Assembly: GCF_010233585.1 (NCBI RefSeq)
Contig: NZ_CP045997.1
Location: forward strand, 4,263,399-4,327,398
Direction of reading: 5' to 3'
DNA from: Spirosoma endbachense
GTDB taxonomy: Bacteria > Bacteroidota > Bacteroidia > Cytophagales > Spirosomataceae
DNA: 64,000 bases
Under the pieces are notes generated by a model. It was not told the DNA's origin, did not search any database, and was given only the letters and a program-made list of their open reading frames with translations. Both the position numbers and the translations under genes were made by a program. Numbering within the stretch: the first letter of the stretch is position 1; each line of letters opens with the position of its first letter. This document shows positions 56,646 to 64,000 of the stretch, one piece after another.

Positions 56646-56990
56646 TTATTTGCTGGCCGAGCTGGCCTCTTTAAAAAGACGCATCGCCATCAAGCCTGTG
56701 CCCACTGCTCCACCGGCTCGTAACGCGGCTGCGATAAAGACCGTTTCGGCAATTTCCTCGCGGCTAGCGCCCGCCTGTACAGCGTTGTTAATATGCGATT
56801 CGATGCAGTAGGCGCATTGAGTGGTCAGAGCAACGGCCACCGACATGAGTTCCCGATACTTAATCGGAATGACGCCATCGGTTCGCTCGGCGGTATGCTT
56901 CAGGTTCATGAAGGCAGCGGCCTCTTTGGGGGCTGCATTTAGTAGTGTGTTCGTATAAGCACGGTCTTTGGGTGTTTGATATTCAGTCAT
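56646..56990 (-). CDS. Carboxymuconolactone decarboxylase-family (AhpD-like) protein
   Basis: A 114-residue protein: LMSVAVALTTQCAYCIESHI contains the CxxC-plus-His redox site of AhpD-like proteins, and the helix ETVFIAAALRAGGAVGTGLM follows. Normal family length. It is the only gene on this strand nearby and is convergent with the aldo/keto reductase. Confidence 0.92.
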   Translation of the reverse strand: MTEYQTPKDRAYTNTLLNAAPKEAAAFMNLKHTAERTDGVIPIKYRELMSVAVALTTQCAYCIESHINNAVQAGASREEIAETVFIAAALRAGGAVGTGLMAMRLFKEASSASK

Positions 56991-57557
56991 TAGGGTTGCT
57001 AAAACGGTTTAGATAGTCAGTACCCTGACATAAGGGAAATGAGAGCTTTTGTTACTCTACAAATGACTGACTTAAGGAGGCTATTTAGAGAATGTATAAA
57101 CCGGTGGGCGCAATCTGTTTTTCAAGCAATCAAAAGTCAGATCAGGTCGTGTCTAGCACAAATTATTCCTTTTGACTTCACGTGGCAGTATTCCGAATCT
57201 GCCTTTAAATGCTTGGCTAAGAAGCAGTTGAGTTTTGGAATCGATTAGATGAGCTACTGCATCTAAGGAATGATTGGTTAACAGAGGCAAGTCAGAAAAC
57301 CGTCATATCCATCATTCCTCACGACCTGAATGATGAACCTACGCATCAGGTGGGTTCGCTTTAAAGTCAGCGGCTAATTGATCTTTCTCGAGGTTACAAC
57401 GAATGGCCTCGCTTTGGAGTCACTTAGTCATTGACTAGCCCAATAGGTAGGGGGAAATTCCAGTTTTCAATGCAATCGGTGGCAGTATCAATCACTTGGA
57501 AGGGGTGCTTGTAAGCTGTCGTAAAAAAGTGTTTCTCAAATCCTTAGCAATTAAACT
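56991..57557. other. Intergenic region before the protease-like gene
   Basis: About 570 bases. A short plus-strand frame (57039-57248) has no distinctive composition and is rejected as a gene. I see no repeat or RNA. Confidence 0.4.
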
Positions 57558-58565
57558 ATGAAAGCGAACCTAGAACTATTCATTTTATTAATAGCCTTTG
57601 GAGTTGTATTTCAATCGTGCAGCAACAAGAGTCCAATTGTTGCTGCACCTGATTTAAGCGTTTTAACACTAGAGGAAGTAGTAAACAGCAACGACCAAAA
57701 TCTGACCGACCTACTGAATAAAGTAAGGGGGAGTGTTGGTAGAAGAGGGCCCGCGTCAAAAACCATATGGAGCCGGAAAAATGACTATGGCTTAGGGCTG
57801 TATATAAGCGCCAATCATGTCTATAATCTATCGGGGTGGTCTTCTCGAAGTGCCCAGTTATTCGATTTGTCGGCAGAAAACCTGGGCATCTTTGAAACCT
57901 CACAAATCCCGCCTACTAGTGGAAATATAGCTTTAGGTGATACGCTAATTGCTGACTTTCCGTTGATGCATTTTGACATATCTCCCGGCACCACCAATAC
58001 CGCCATCTTACCAGCAGAGGATTTTTATTTAGGCATCATCGATAACCAGCGAATTAAACAAGGCCCTCTGGCTCAACACCCTGGTCTGGTTCAAACCACG
58101 GTGCCTTTGCGGATGTATGATCCAGCTAACCGGACAAAAGTAGTCCAAACCTGGGCTGCTCCCAATGCCGGCGAAAAAGCCATCGCGGTTGGGTATCCCC
58201 AGGATAAAGCCAACTATCCCAATGGGGCCGTCGCTTATGGCAAAATACTATCCGATATCGAAGCAACGGCTATTATCCCCCAATTGAAAGCTGCGGGCGA
58301 TGTTGAAGGCGATATTGCGTATGATTCGAATGTCGAGTTTTTTTTAGAAGCCCAAGCGCTAGTTGGTATGAGTGGAGGCGGGGTATTTAATTCAGCAGGG
58401 CACTTATTAGGTATTATGGTTAGGGCTAGCGATCAGGCCAATGCCCCCCCAATAATCCGGGTAGTGAAAGTGTCTCATATTCACTCAAAAATGATCGAAT
58501 TTTATCATAGGATGTCGGAATCAGACAAGCGCAAACTACTCCCCTTTATAGGGGGCGAAATATAG
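57558..58565 (+). CDS. Trypsin-like serine protease, lipoprotein
   Basis: A 335-residue protein starting MKANLELFILLIAFGVVFQS, with a lipobox-type Cys (FQSCSNK). GLGLYISANHVYN resembles the active-site His region and ALVGMSGGGVFNSAGHLLGI the Ser region (GxSGG) of trypsin-fold proteases. A candidate Asp is in the central part. It is tethered to a membrane by the lipid; its substrate is unknown. Confidence 0.78.
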   Translation: MKANLELFILLIAFGVVFQSCSNKSPIVAAPDLSVLTLEEVVNSNDQNLTDLLNKVRGSVGRRGPASKTIWSRKNDYGLGLYISANHVYNLSGWSSRSAQLFDLSAENLGIFETSQIPPTSGNIALGDTLIADFPLMHFDISPGTTNTAILPAEDFYLGIIDNQRIKQGPLAQHPGLVQTTVPLRMYDPANRTKVVQTWAAPNAGEKAIAVGYPQDKANYPNGAVAYGKILSDIEATAIIPQLKAAGDVEGDIAYDSNVEFFLEAQALVGMSGGGVFNSAGHLLGIMVRASDQANAPPIIRVVKVSHIHSKMIEFYHRMSESDKRKLLPFIGGEI

Positions 58566-58695
58566 TATATAGGTGAGCGTAGTCACTAATAAATTGTGAT
58601 ATTCACGACTTCACCTGCCACTTTGTCCGCTAAACTCTTACAAGTTTATTGTCACGGTAAAGGCCCATTTATTTAAGCAGACACATGAAGCGTCA

Positions 58696-58713
58696 TTCGT
58701 CTCAAGTGGGAGC
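58696..58713. repeat. Dispersed motif copy TTCGTCTCAAGTGGGAGC
   Basis: Identical over 18 bases with 52496-52513. It is the third copy of this short motif in the right part of the window. Function unknown. Confidence 0.45.
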
Positions 58714-58769
58714 ATTTTGTGATACGGCTATCGCCAAGGTTAATCTAAGCTCTTCCTTAGTGCTGATAC

Positions 58770-59183
58770 TTATACCCTCTTTAGCCGAACTTCAATGTCG
58801 GGATTTTGATGGAGCAGATCAGCGATGAAGTCCATTTTGTCCTCAGGAGAGAGGAGCACACTATCGAATCGATTATAGACTAATTCAATTCGATCCAGCG
58901 AGAGAGCGGGGGAGCTAATGGGGTTTCGGGTTTCGATGATCTTTTTGATGGAAGCAATGGGAATCTCCTTGTGAAAGAAAAAGCCGGATTGAATGTTAAG
59001 GGTGTTTTTGTCCAGTTTATAGCGTGTTGTCATAAACAGGTGCAGGATCAGTAGTGAAACCACCAGGATAATACCGACTCCTGCCCAAAGCCCTTTGTAG
59101 ACCATCAAGCTACCTAAACCAACAAATAAGCCAGCTAAGGGAATAGCTAGCTCAAGTCCTACTTTAGATATATACGTTTTCAT
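58770..59183 (-). CDS. Membrane protein with PH-like domain (bPH type)
   Basis: A 137-residue protein with two N-terminal membrane helices (LELAIPLAGLFVGLGSLMVY; VGIILVVSLLILHLFMTT) and a C-terminal domain of about 80 residues that resembles bacterial PH-like (YdbS/YdbT) domains: LNIQSGFFFHKEIPIASI, KKIIETRN and DRIELVYNRFDSVLLSPED. Family function is not clear. Confidence 0.75.
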   Translation of the reverse strand: MKTYISKVGLELAIPLAGLFVGLGSLMVYKGLWAGVGIILVVSLLILHLFMTTRYKLDKNTLNIQSGFFFHKEIPIASIKKIIETRNPISSPALSLDRIELVYNRFDSVLLSPEDKMDFIADLLHQNPDIEVRLKRV

Positions 59184-59442
59184 CGATTTCCCTTTTCATC
59201 GTTTCGAATGGCTCCAAAGTAGTAAGATAGGAAAAAAGGCAATAACAACGCCGCTATGAATGAAATATGATTAATTATTCGTCGCATTCGGGAGGGTTTT
59301 GTGAGGTAATACTCAACAGAGATTTTATCTTTTCTCTCGCCTGTTCGCCCTACATTTTTTAAATCATTTTAGGAATAGACACCACCCCGAACGTATACAT
59401 TACAACAAGTCGGTTCAGAGGGGCTGTACTGCCTACTAACCG

Positions 59443-61683
59443 CTAGTCTTTGGTCTTAAAATCAATCAGGTAAGGCTTGAGTCGATCGCCATTCTCATTG
59501 CGAAAACTTGAACCGATCACTAACTGGTAACGCTGATTCGGTTTCACGTCAAGTTCAAAGGAGAACGATTGAGCATCCTCCGAAAAACCTAGTAACCGTT
59601 TCACCCGCACCATGCTTTCTACGCCCAAAGAGCCTTTGCCAAAACTATAATAGCGGGTATCCATCTTTTGGGAAAAGCGAAGGGTAACCACCGATGTGCT
59701 CGTGCTTACCGATTGAGCCCCGTTTTCGAAGGGAGCCATGCTAATCACTCTGGGTCGGTAGTCCTCAAAATTCCAGACAGATGGCGGGGCATTTTCAGTA
59801 ATAGCCCCTTCGAGCAAATCCACCTCCATAAAACTGTCATTGAAAACTGTTTGGGTGGCCTTCGCATAATCGGAGGACTTTGCTTTATAGGGGTTGCGCA
59901 CGAATGTCTGGGGGTTACGCGCGAATAAGGGGAAGGCCGTACTTTGGACCTGGATCATGATCCGATGCCCTTTTTTAAAGGTATGCAGCACATCCTGCAA
60001 CGGAAAATGGACGGCTGTTTTCTGACCAGCGCGCAGGGGCTGCGGCGTTTCAAAGCTGTTGCGAAACCGGGCAGGCATCATTTCCGAACGAACCATCTGC
60101 CAGTAATTACTCAAGGTGACGTTTTTATGGGGCATGTAGGCATGATTGGGTTCGTCCAGGGGATATACATCAATCAGTTTGACAAAGAAATCAGCATCGG
60201 TACCGGTACTAGCTACGTTCAGATACGCTTTAATTTCCCCCCCTAGGGTCACATCCTGAGACAAAGCACCGGTTTGAAACGTCAGTACGTCGGGCCGACG
60301 GCCTGCAAAGCGTTGGTCTTCGCTCATGTAATTGTAAGGCGTAAAGTTCATCGTTGATGTCAAATCCTCGGTGTGGGGAACGGGCTTCATGGGATCGCTG
60401 GGGTAAGAGACTGACTCAATCTTTTTAGGCGGTTGCCGATCTAATGTGCCCGCTGCATTTAGGTAAAGCTTTTGTTTATGAAAACGAACAGGTGGCCATT
60501 GATCAAACTGATGCCATTTTTTCAGGCCCGTATCAAACATATACGCTTCCGGTAAACCTGTGCTGTTGCCAATGCCCTTCAAAAAATGACGAAAGAATTT
60601 GGCTTCAATCTCATTCATATAGAAGCTCGCCAGGCTATCGCCGAAATAGAGGTTACTGTGCAGGGTATGGCCGGTCTCATAGGCCCATCCACCGTGACCA
60701 AATGGCCCCATGACTAGCGTGTTGTAGGTGCCGGGGCTCTTCTTCTCAATGGTCTTGTACAGATTCAGGGGCCCCGACAGGTCTTCGGCATCAAACCAGC
60801 CCCCAACGGTCATAACGGCCGTTTTTAGATTGGGCGGATAGTGCTGGAGTACAGCTCTTTTTCGCCAGTAGTCATCATAATTGGGATGATTCACCGTTTG
60901 CTGCCAAAAGACGTTATCTTTATAGTAGGTGTCAGCAAACGTCAGCGGGCCTTGATCCAGGTAAATTTGGTAGCCATCCCGGACAACTTTAGCCGTATTA
61001 ACCGGCGGGCTATCGTACCAGGCAAAGGTGGTCGTGTCTTTCTTTGGAACGCCAAACCAGGGAAATAATAAAAAATAACTCTGCAAAAAGGCCCCATTAT
61101 GATGAAAGTCATCAAAAAAGAAGTCTGAAATGGGTGCCTGCGGGCTGGATGCTTTCAGGGCAGGATGGTTACTCAGCAGACCAGCTGCTGCGTAAAACCC
61201 CGGGTAAGACATCCCCCACTGACCTACATTGCCATTATTGTTGGGTACGTGCTTGACCAACCAGTCAATGGTGTCAAAGGTATCGGAGCTTTCGTCCACG
61301 TCTGTATTACTTTTGTGAACCGTTAGGGGTGTCATGTTGGTAAACTGCCCTTCACTTTTGTAGCGGCCCCGCACGTCCTGATACACCATGATATAGCCCT
61401 CCTGCATCATCGTCATCGATGGGCCTAAGTGGTTGGGATAACTGTCGTTACCGTAAGGGGCAATGCCATAGCAGGTACGTTGCAACAGGATTGGATAGGG
61501 TCGGGTCGCTGTGGCTAGTTTAGGGGTATAGATAGCCGTAAACAGGTTGACCCCATCGCGCATGGTAATGTACGTCTCGGTTTTCGTATAGTGATCCTGG
61601 ACTTTATAGGCCATTTGCGCGTTTAGATGATGTGGTCCCAAGAGGAGGCTGATGACAAGAAGCTTGACAAAAAATTGACTCAT
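59443..61683 (-). CDS. CocE/NonD-family secreted hydrolase (X-Pro dipeptidyl-peptidase group)
   Basis: A 746-residue protein with a Sec signal peptide (FFVKLLVISLLLGPHHLNAQ). Catalytic Ser in the elbow WGMSYPGFYAA (near residue 145), N-terminal alpha/beta hydrolase part (VNLFTAIYTPK, YPILLQRTCYG), a lid, and a C-terminal beta-jelly-roll (FVKLIDVYPLDEP and following) as in cocaine esterase and the S15 peptidase group. It may hydrolyse acyl or peptide substrates in the periplasm. Confidence 0.93.
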   Translation of the reverse strand: MSQFFVKLLVISLLLGPHHLNAQMAYKVQDHYTKTETYITMRDGVNLFTAIYTPKLATATRPYPILLQRTCYGIAPYGNDSYPNHLGPSMTMMQEGYIMVYQDVRGRYKSEGQFTNMTPLTVHKSNTDVDESSDTFDTIDWLVKHVPNNNGNVGQWGMSYPGFYAAAGLLSNHPALKASSPQAPISDFFFDDFHHNGAFLQSYFLLFPWFGVPKKDTTTFAWYDSPPVNTAKVVRDGYQIYLDQGPLTFADTYYKDNVFWQQTVNHPNYDDYWRKRAVLQHYPPNLKTAVMTVGGWFDAEDLSGPLNLYKTIEKKSPGTYNTLVMGPFGHGGWAYETGHTLHSNLYFGDSLASFYMNEIEAKFFRHFLKGIGNSTGLPEAYMFDTGLKKWHQFDQWPPVRFHKQKLYLNAAGTLDRQPPKKIESVSYPSDPMKPVPHTEDLTSTMNFTPYNYMSEDQRFAGRRPDVLTFQTGALSQDVTLGGEIKAYLNVASTGTDADFFVKLIDVYPLDEPNHAYMPHKNVTLSNYWQMVRSEMMPARFRNSFETPQPLRAGQKTAVHFPLQDVLHTFKKGHRIMIQVQSTAFPLFARNPQTFVRNPYKAKSSDYAKATQTVFNDSFMEVDLLEGAITENAPPSVWNFEDYRPRVISMAPFENGAQSVSTSTSVVTLRFSQKMDTRYYSFGKGSLGVESMVRVKRLLGFSEDAQSFSFELDVKPNQRYQLVIGSSFRNENGDRLKPYLIDFKTKD

Positions 61684-62204
61684 AAGTAGTTGGTTTGGCT
61701 GTTCCTGATTAGCAACTAGTTTGCGCGTCGCTCAATCTCCTTACGCTCGCTAACTACCAGCAGTCAGTTACTGGCCTACAGGGTGTAGCGATTTGGAGTG
61801 GGAACTCCCACTTTGACGAAAGGTTACAGCCTAAACGGATAATTATCTTCCCCCAGGGTTTAGGTGGATTAAATGGACAGCACAGTTGGGCTAACCGCAC
61901 GCCTTGCACCATGGGCGGCCTAGCCGTAGGTCGCTTCAGTAGGTGAGAACCTAAAATCGTCCAGACCCTTATAAAACGTCCTATAAACGCCCCATTTAAA
62001 AAGCGTTTTTCAAAGACTTAAGAATGGCTACAAATAATAAACGGCTCATTGGTAGTCCATTGGATTACGCTACACTAGCAATCGACCAGTAGGCAGCTTG
62101 GAGAATTTGTGGGCATAGCCGTTATTCGTCCACCTGTTGCCGCCATTTATAAGACAAAAGCCATATAGCTCATCGGTAATTTTGCCTCAGCAAATCAACA
62201 ACAA
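61684..62204. other. Intergenic region before the siderophore-interacting gene
   Basis: About 520 bases, without a convincing ORF, repeat, RNA or promoter. I see only short AAACGC/GCGTTT-type pairs. Confidence 0.4.
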
Positions 62205-62900
62205 ATGGCAAATATTCTCAAAAAGGCAGCGGCTGGTTTATTGGATCGTATGTTAATCCCGGCATATGTAGTGGAGATGCGTGCTTGGCAACCAGCCACC
62301 CTGTATGAAGTCGATGTTCATCTGCCCTCAGTCAGTATGGAACAATGGAATACCATCAAGCGCTTTAAATGCAAAGTCGATGGGTTTGAATATCGGGATT
62401 ATACGCCAGCCATATGGAATGCAGAGAACAAAATATGCACCCTTTATATCGAAGCGGGACATAACGGATCGGGTAGCCGTTGGGTGAAGCAATTAAAAAC
62501 AGGCGATCAGATTTTAGTAGGCGTTGCTCACGCAGCATCGCTGCCTGCCCAGACAGGAAAAGTGCTCGGCTTGGCCGACGGCAGTGCACTGGGTCACTTT
62601 TTAGGATTGAAGCAGTTAACTGATCGGCAAAAACACCCCATGGAGGTGGCGATTTTTCTGCATGATGATTACCAGTTGCCCCCCTCACTTCTTGCCAATA
62701 ATACCGAATTTGACTTTATTGTAAAGCCTGATGGCCATTGCCTTAGTGCCCTGGAGGAGTGGTGTATGAGCAAAGATTTAAGCATTTACTCTACTATTTA
62801 CATTGCCGGCTACATACCCATGGTGACAGACTTGCGAAAAAAGCTAAAGGCGACCCCCAACGTATCGGCCAGAATTTACTCGTATGGATTCTGGTCCTAG
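62205..62900 (+). CDS. Siderophore-interacting protein (FAD-binding ferric reductase)
   Basis: A 231-residue protein of the FAD-binding siderophore-interacting protein family. KVDGFEYRDYTPAIWN has the RxYT flavin motif, LYIEAGHNGSGSRWVKQLKT the second FAD region, and AGYIPMVTDLRKKLKA the C-terminal NAD(P)H part. It reduces ferric siderophores in the cytoplasm. The AraC gene start overlaps or lies 10 bases after its end. Confidence 0.9.
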   Translation: MANILKKAAAGLLDRMLIPAYVVEMRAWQPATLYEVDVHLPSVSMEQWNTIKRFKCKVDGFEYRDYTPAIWNAENKICTLYIEAGHNGSGSRWVKQLKTGDQILVGVAHAASLPAQTGKVLGLADGSALGHFLGLKQLTDRQKHPMEVAIFLHDDYQLPPSLLANNTEFDFIVKPDGHCLSALEEWCMSKDLSIYSTIYIAGYIPMVTDLRKKLKATPNVSARIYSYGFWS

Positions 62901-62910
62901 AGCTGAAAGC

Positions 62911-63777
62911 ATGACTAAAGAAGGAATCCAGCTTTATTCGTTGATCGAAAGTCTGACTGGGGTAGAACTAATCCGAATTGTGGATCAACCACCAATCCAA
63001 CAGGTGGAGCAAAAGGTTATAATCCCCCATCGGCACGATCATTATTGTTGCTTCTTTTTAGAAAAAGGAGAATTAGCCTTTAGCCTTGATTTTCAGCAGT
63101 TCACCATTCCTTCCTCATCGCTGCTGGTATCTTGTCCCGGACAAGTTCATCAACTGGGGTCGGCGAAAGATGTGGCAGGCTGGTTCATGGCCTTTGAGGC
63201 CCGATTTGTTGACCCCAAGGCCCGTATGGTCATCGAACAATCCTTTGCCAACGTTGTTCTACTGGATTTAAGCCCTGAAGATCAACGTTGGTTTGCGGCT
63301 ATTTTTGAGCTGATCCAATCAACCCAAGCGGGGACAGAGTCACAGTCCTTTAACCCGCAACTCCTGCAAGCGTTGATCAATGCCTTGTTCTATAAACTGG
63401 TTGCCGTATTTCAGTCACAGGAAGATCAGCGGATTCAGGCCCATTCCCTACGCCGTATTGAGATTGTGAAGACGTTTCGGCAATTGGTGCAGGAACAGTT
63501 TCTGGTCCTCAAAAAGCCGGCTGACTATGCGGTCCGGATGAATTTAACCGTCAGTTATCTCAATGATTCGCTGAAGTCAGTAACGGGCTTTTCCTCGACT
63601 TACCTTATTCAACATGAAGTGATTCGCGAAGCGCAGCGCTTATTGATTTATACCGATAAAAGTGTGAAAGAAATCGCCTTTGTGTTAGGTTACAATGATA
63701 CGAAATACTTCATTAGACTGTTTGGCAAAACGGCAGGACGATCACCGATTACGTTTAGAAAGGCTAATAAGTTATAA
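62911..63777 (+). CDS. AraC-family transcriptional regulator
   Basis: From the ATG at 62911 (MTKEGIQLYSLIESLTGVEL) 288 residues; an overlapping upstream ATG at 62884 is possible. The N-terminal cupin half is read from IIPHRHDHYCCFFLEKGELA. The C-terminal HTHs are YAVRMNLTVSYLNDSLKSVT and VKEIAFVLGYNDTKYFIRLF. It is placed right after the siderophore-interacting protein gene and probably regulates iron-uptake-related genes. Confidence 0.92.
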   Translation: MTKEGIQLYSLIESLTGVELIRIVDQPPIQQVEQKVIIPHRHDHYCCFFLEKGELAFSLDFQQFTIPSSSLLVSCPGQVHQLGSAKDVAGWFMAFEARFVDPKARMVIEQSFANVVLLDLSPEDQRWFAAIFELIQSTQAGTESQSFNPQLLQALINALFYKLVAVFQSQEDQRIQAHSLRRIEIVKTFRQLVQEQFLVLKKPADYAVRMNLTVSYLNDSLKSVTGFSSTYLIQHEVIREAQRLLIYTDKSVKEIAFVLGYNDTKYFIRLFGKTAGRSPITFRKANKL

Positions 63778-63939
63778 GCAGGACCTTAACAAAACTTGAC
63801 CTGCTTAACTGAGTATCACCTTTGTCTCTTTGTGGAGCGTTTTTATAAGACGATTAGTTTTTAATTATTGTCCAACCTAGTTAGTAGCATACGGTCTCAG
63901 AATTGTTTAGTTAAGATCTCTATACCACCAAAGGGGAAC

Positions 63940-63978
63940 TTGCAACTGTCAGTTGATTGTTGTATAATTGTCAACTGA
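63940..63978 (+). promoter_or_regulatory. Promoter with TATAAT overlapped by an inverted repeat
   Basis: TTGCAA (63940-63945) and TATAAT (63963-63968) are spaced by 17 bases. TCAGTTGA (63949-63956) and TCAACTGA (63971-63978) form an 8-base inverted repeat that covers the TATAAT. This is a typical repressor-operator arrangement for the gene that starts at 63990. Confidence 0.55.
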
Positions 63979-63989
63979 TAATTGCAGCT

Positions 63990-64000
63990 ATGAAAACCAA
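63990..64000 (+). CDS. Start of a gene cut by the window edge
   Basis: ATGAAAACCAA begins a frame (MKT) that leaves the window after 11 bases. The clear promoter and operator in front of it suggest that a regulated gene starts here. Its product cannot be named. Confidence 0.35.

Noticed and set aside
57039..57248. 69-residue plus-strand frame
   Set aside because: No family, no promoter and no operon partner. Composition is not distinctive.

Overview
The window looks like a chromosomal segment of a Bacteroidota bacterium of the Cytophagales/Spirosoma type. I infer this from gene content (b558-type SdhC, HisKA_2 kinases with TPR sensors, many AraC/HxlR regulators paired with SDR enzymes, YCII proteins) and from promoter-like TAnnTTTG boxes; no rRNA or marker gene confirms it.\n\nLayout. 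1-8.6 kb holds small redox and regulator pairs (F420-like oxidoreductase + Crp, AraC, SDR, HxlR/SDR, an orphan SdhC-like cytochrome b, AraC/SDR, two YCII proteins). 9-24.2 kb lies almost wholly on the minus strand: a three-GAF sigma-54 activator, exonuclease III, a bestrophin with an unknown 335-aa protein, alpha/beta hydrolases, an NmrA-like protein, an AhpD-like protein, an NDH-2 and a second copy of the 335-aa protein. Intergenic spaces here carry several repeat families. 25-34 kb is a signalling island: a REC-GAF-sigma54 response regulator, a DsbA-like protein and two TPR sensor histidine kinases, with a shared palindromic motif and two hairpin elements.\n\n34.1-49.2 kb is a complete type I-B CRISPR-Cas locus: WYL regulator (divergent), cas6, an opposite-strand pair of small unknown genes, cas8b-cas7-cas5-cas3, cas4-cas1-cas2, a leader with interleaved inverted repeats, and an array of 51 repeat copies. 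Inverted repeats sit in the main intergenic gaps of the locus. The array has two near-identical spacers that differ only at two seed positions, an internal truncated repeat joined to what looks like the end of an insertion sequence, and a truncated last repeat that abuts a matching insertion-sequence end plus a decayed transposase tail.\n\n49.4-64 kb returns to accessory metabolism: AraC regulators with aldo/keto reductases (one frameshifted), SDR, a secreted metallo-beta-lactamase-fold protein, carboxymuconolactone decarboxylase-like proteins, a serine-protease-like lipoprotein, a PH-like membrane protein, a CocE/NonD peptidase-like hydrolase, a siderophore-interacting protein and the start of a further gene at the right edge.\n\nThe most interesting parts are the architecture of the CRISPR locus (operator palindromes, leader fold, nested small genes, insertion-sequence scar, re-sampled spacer), a palindrome with compensatory base changes found upstream of three redox genes, and the 335-aa paralogue pair with a locally near-identical block. 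All homology statements come from reading the translations by eye; no database search was run.
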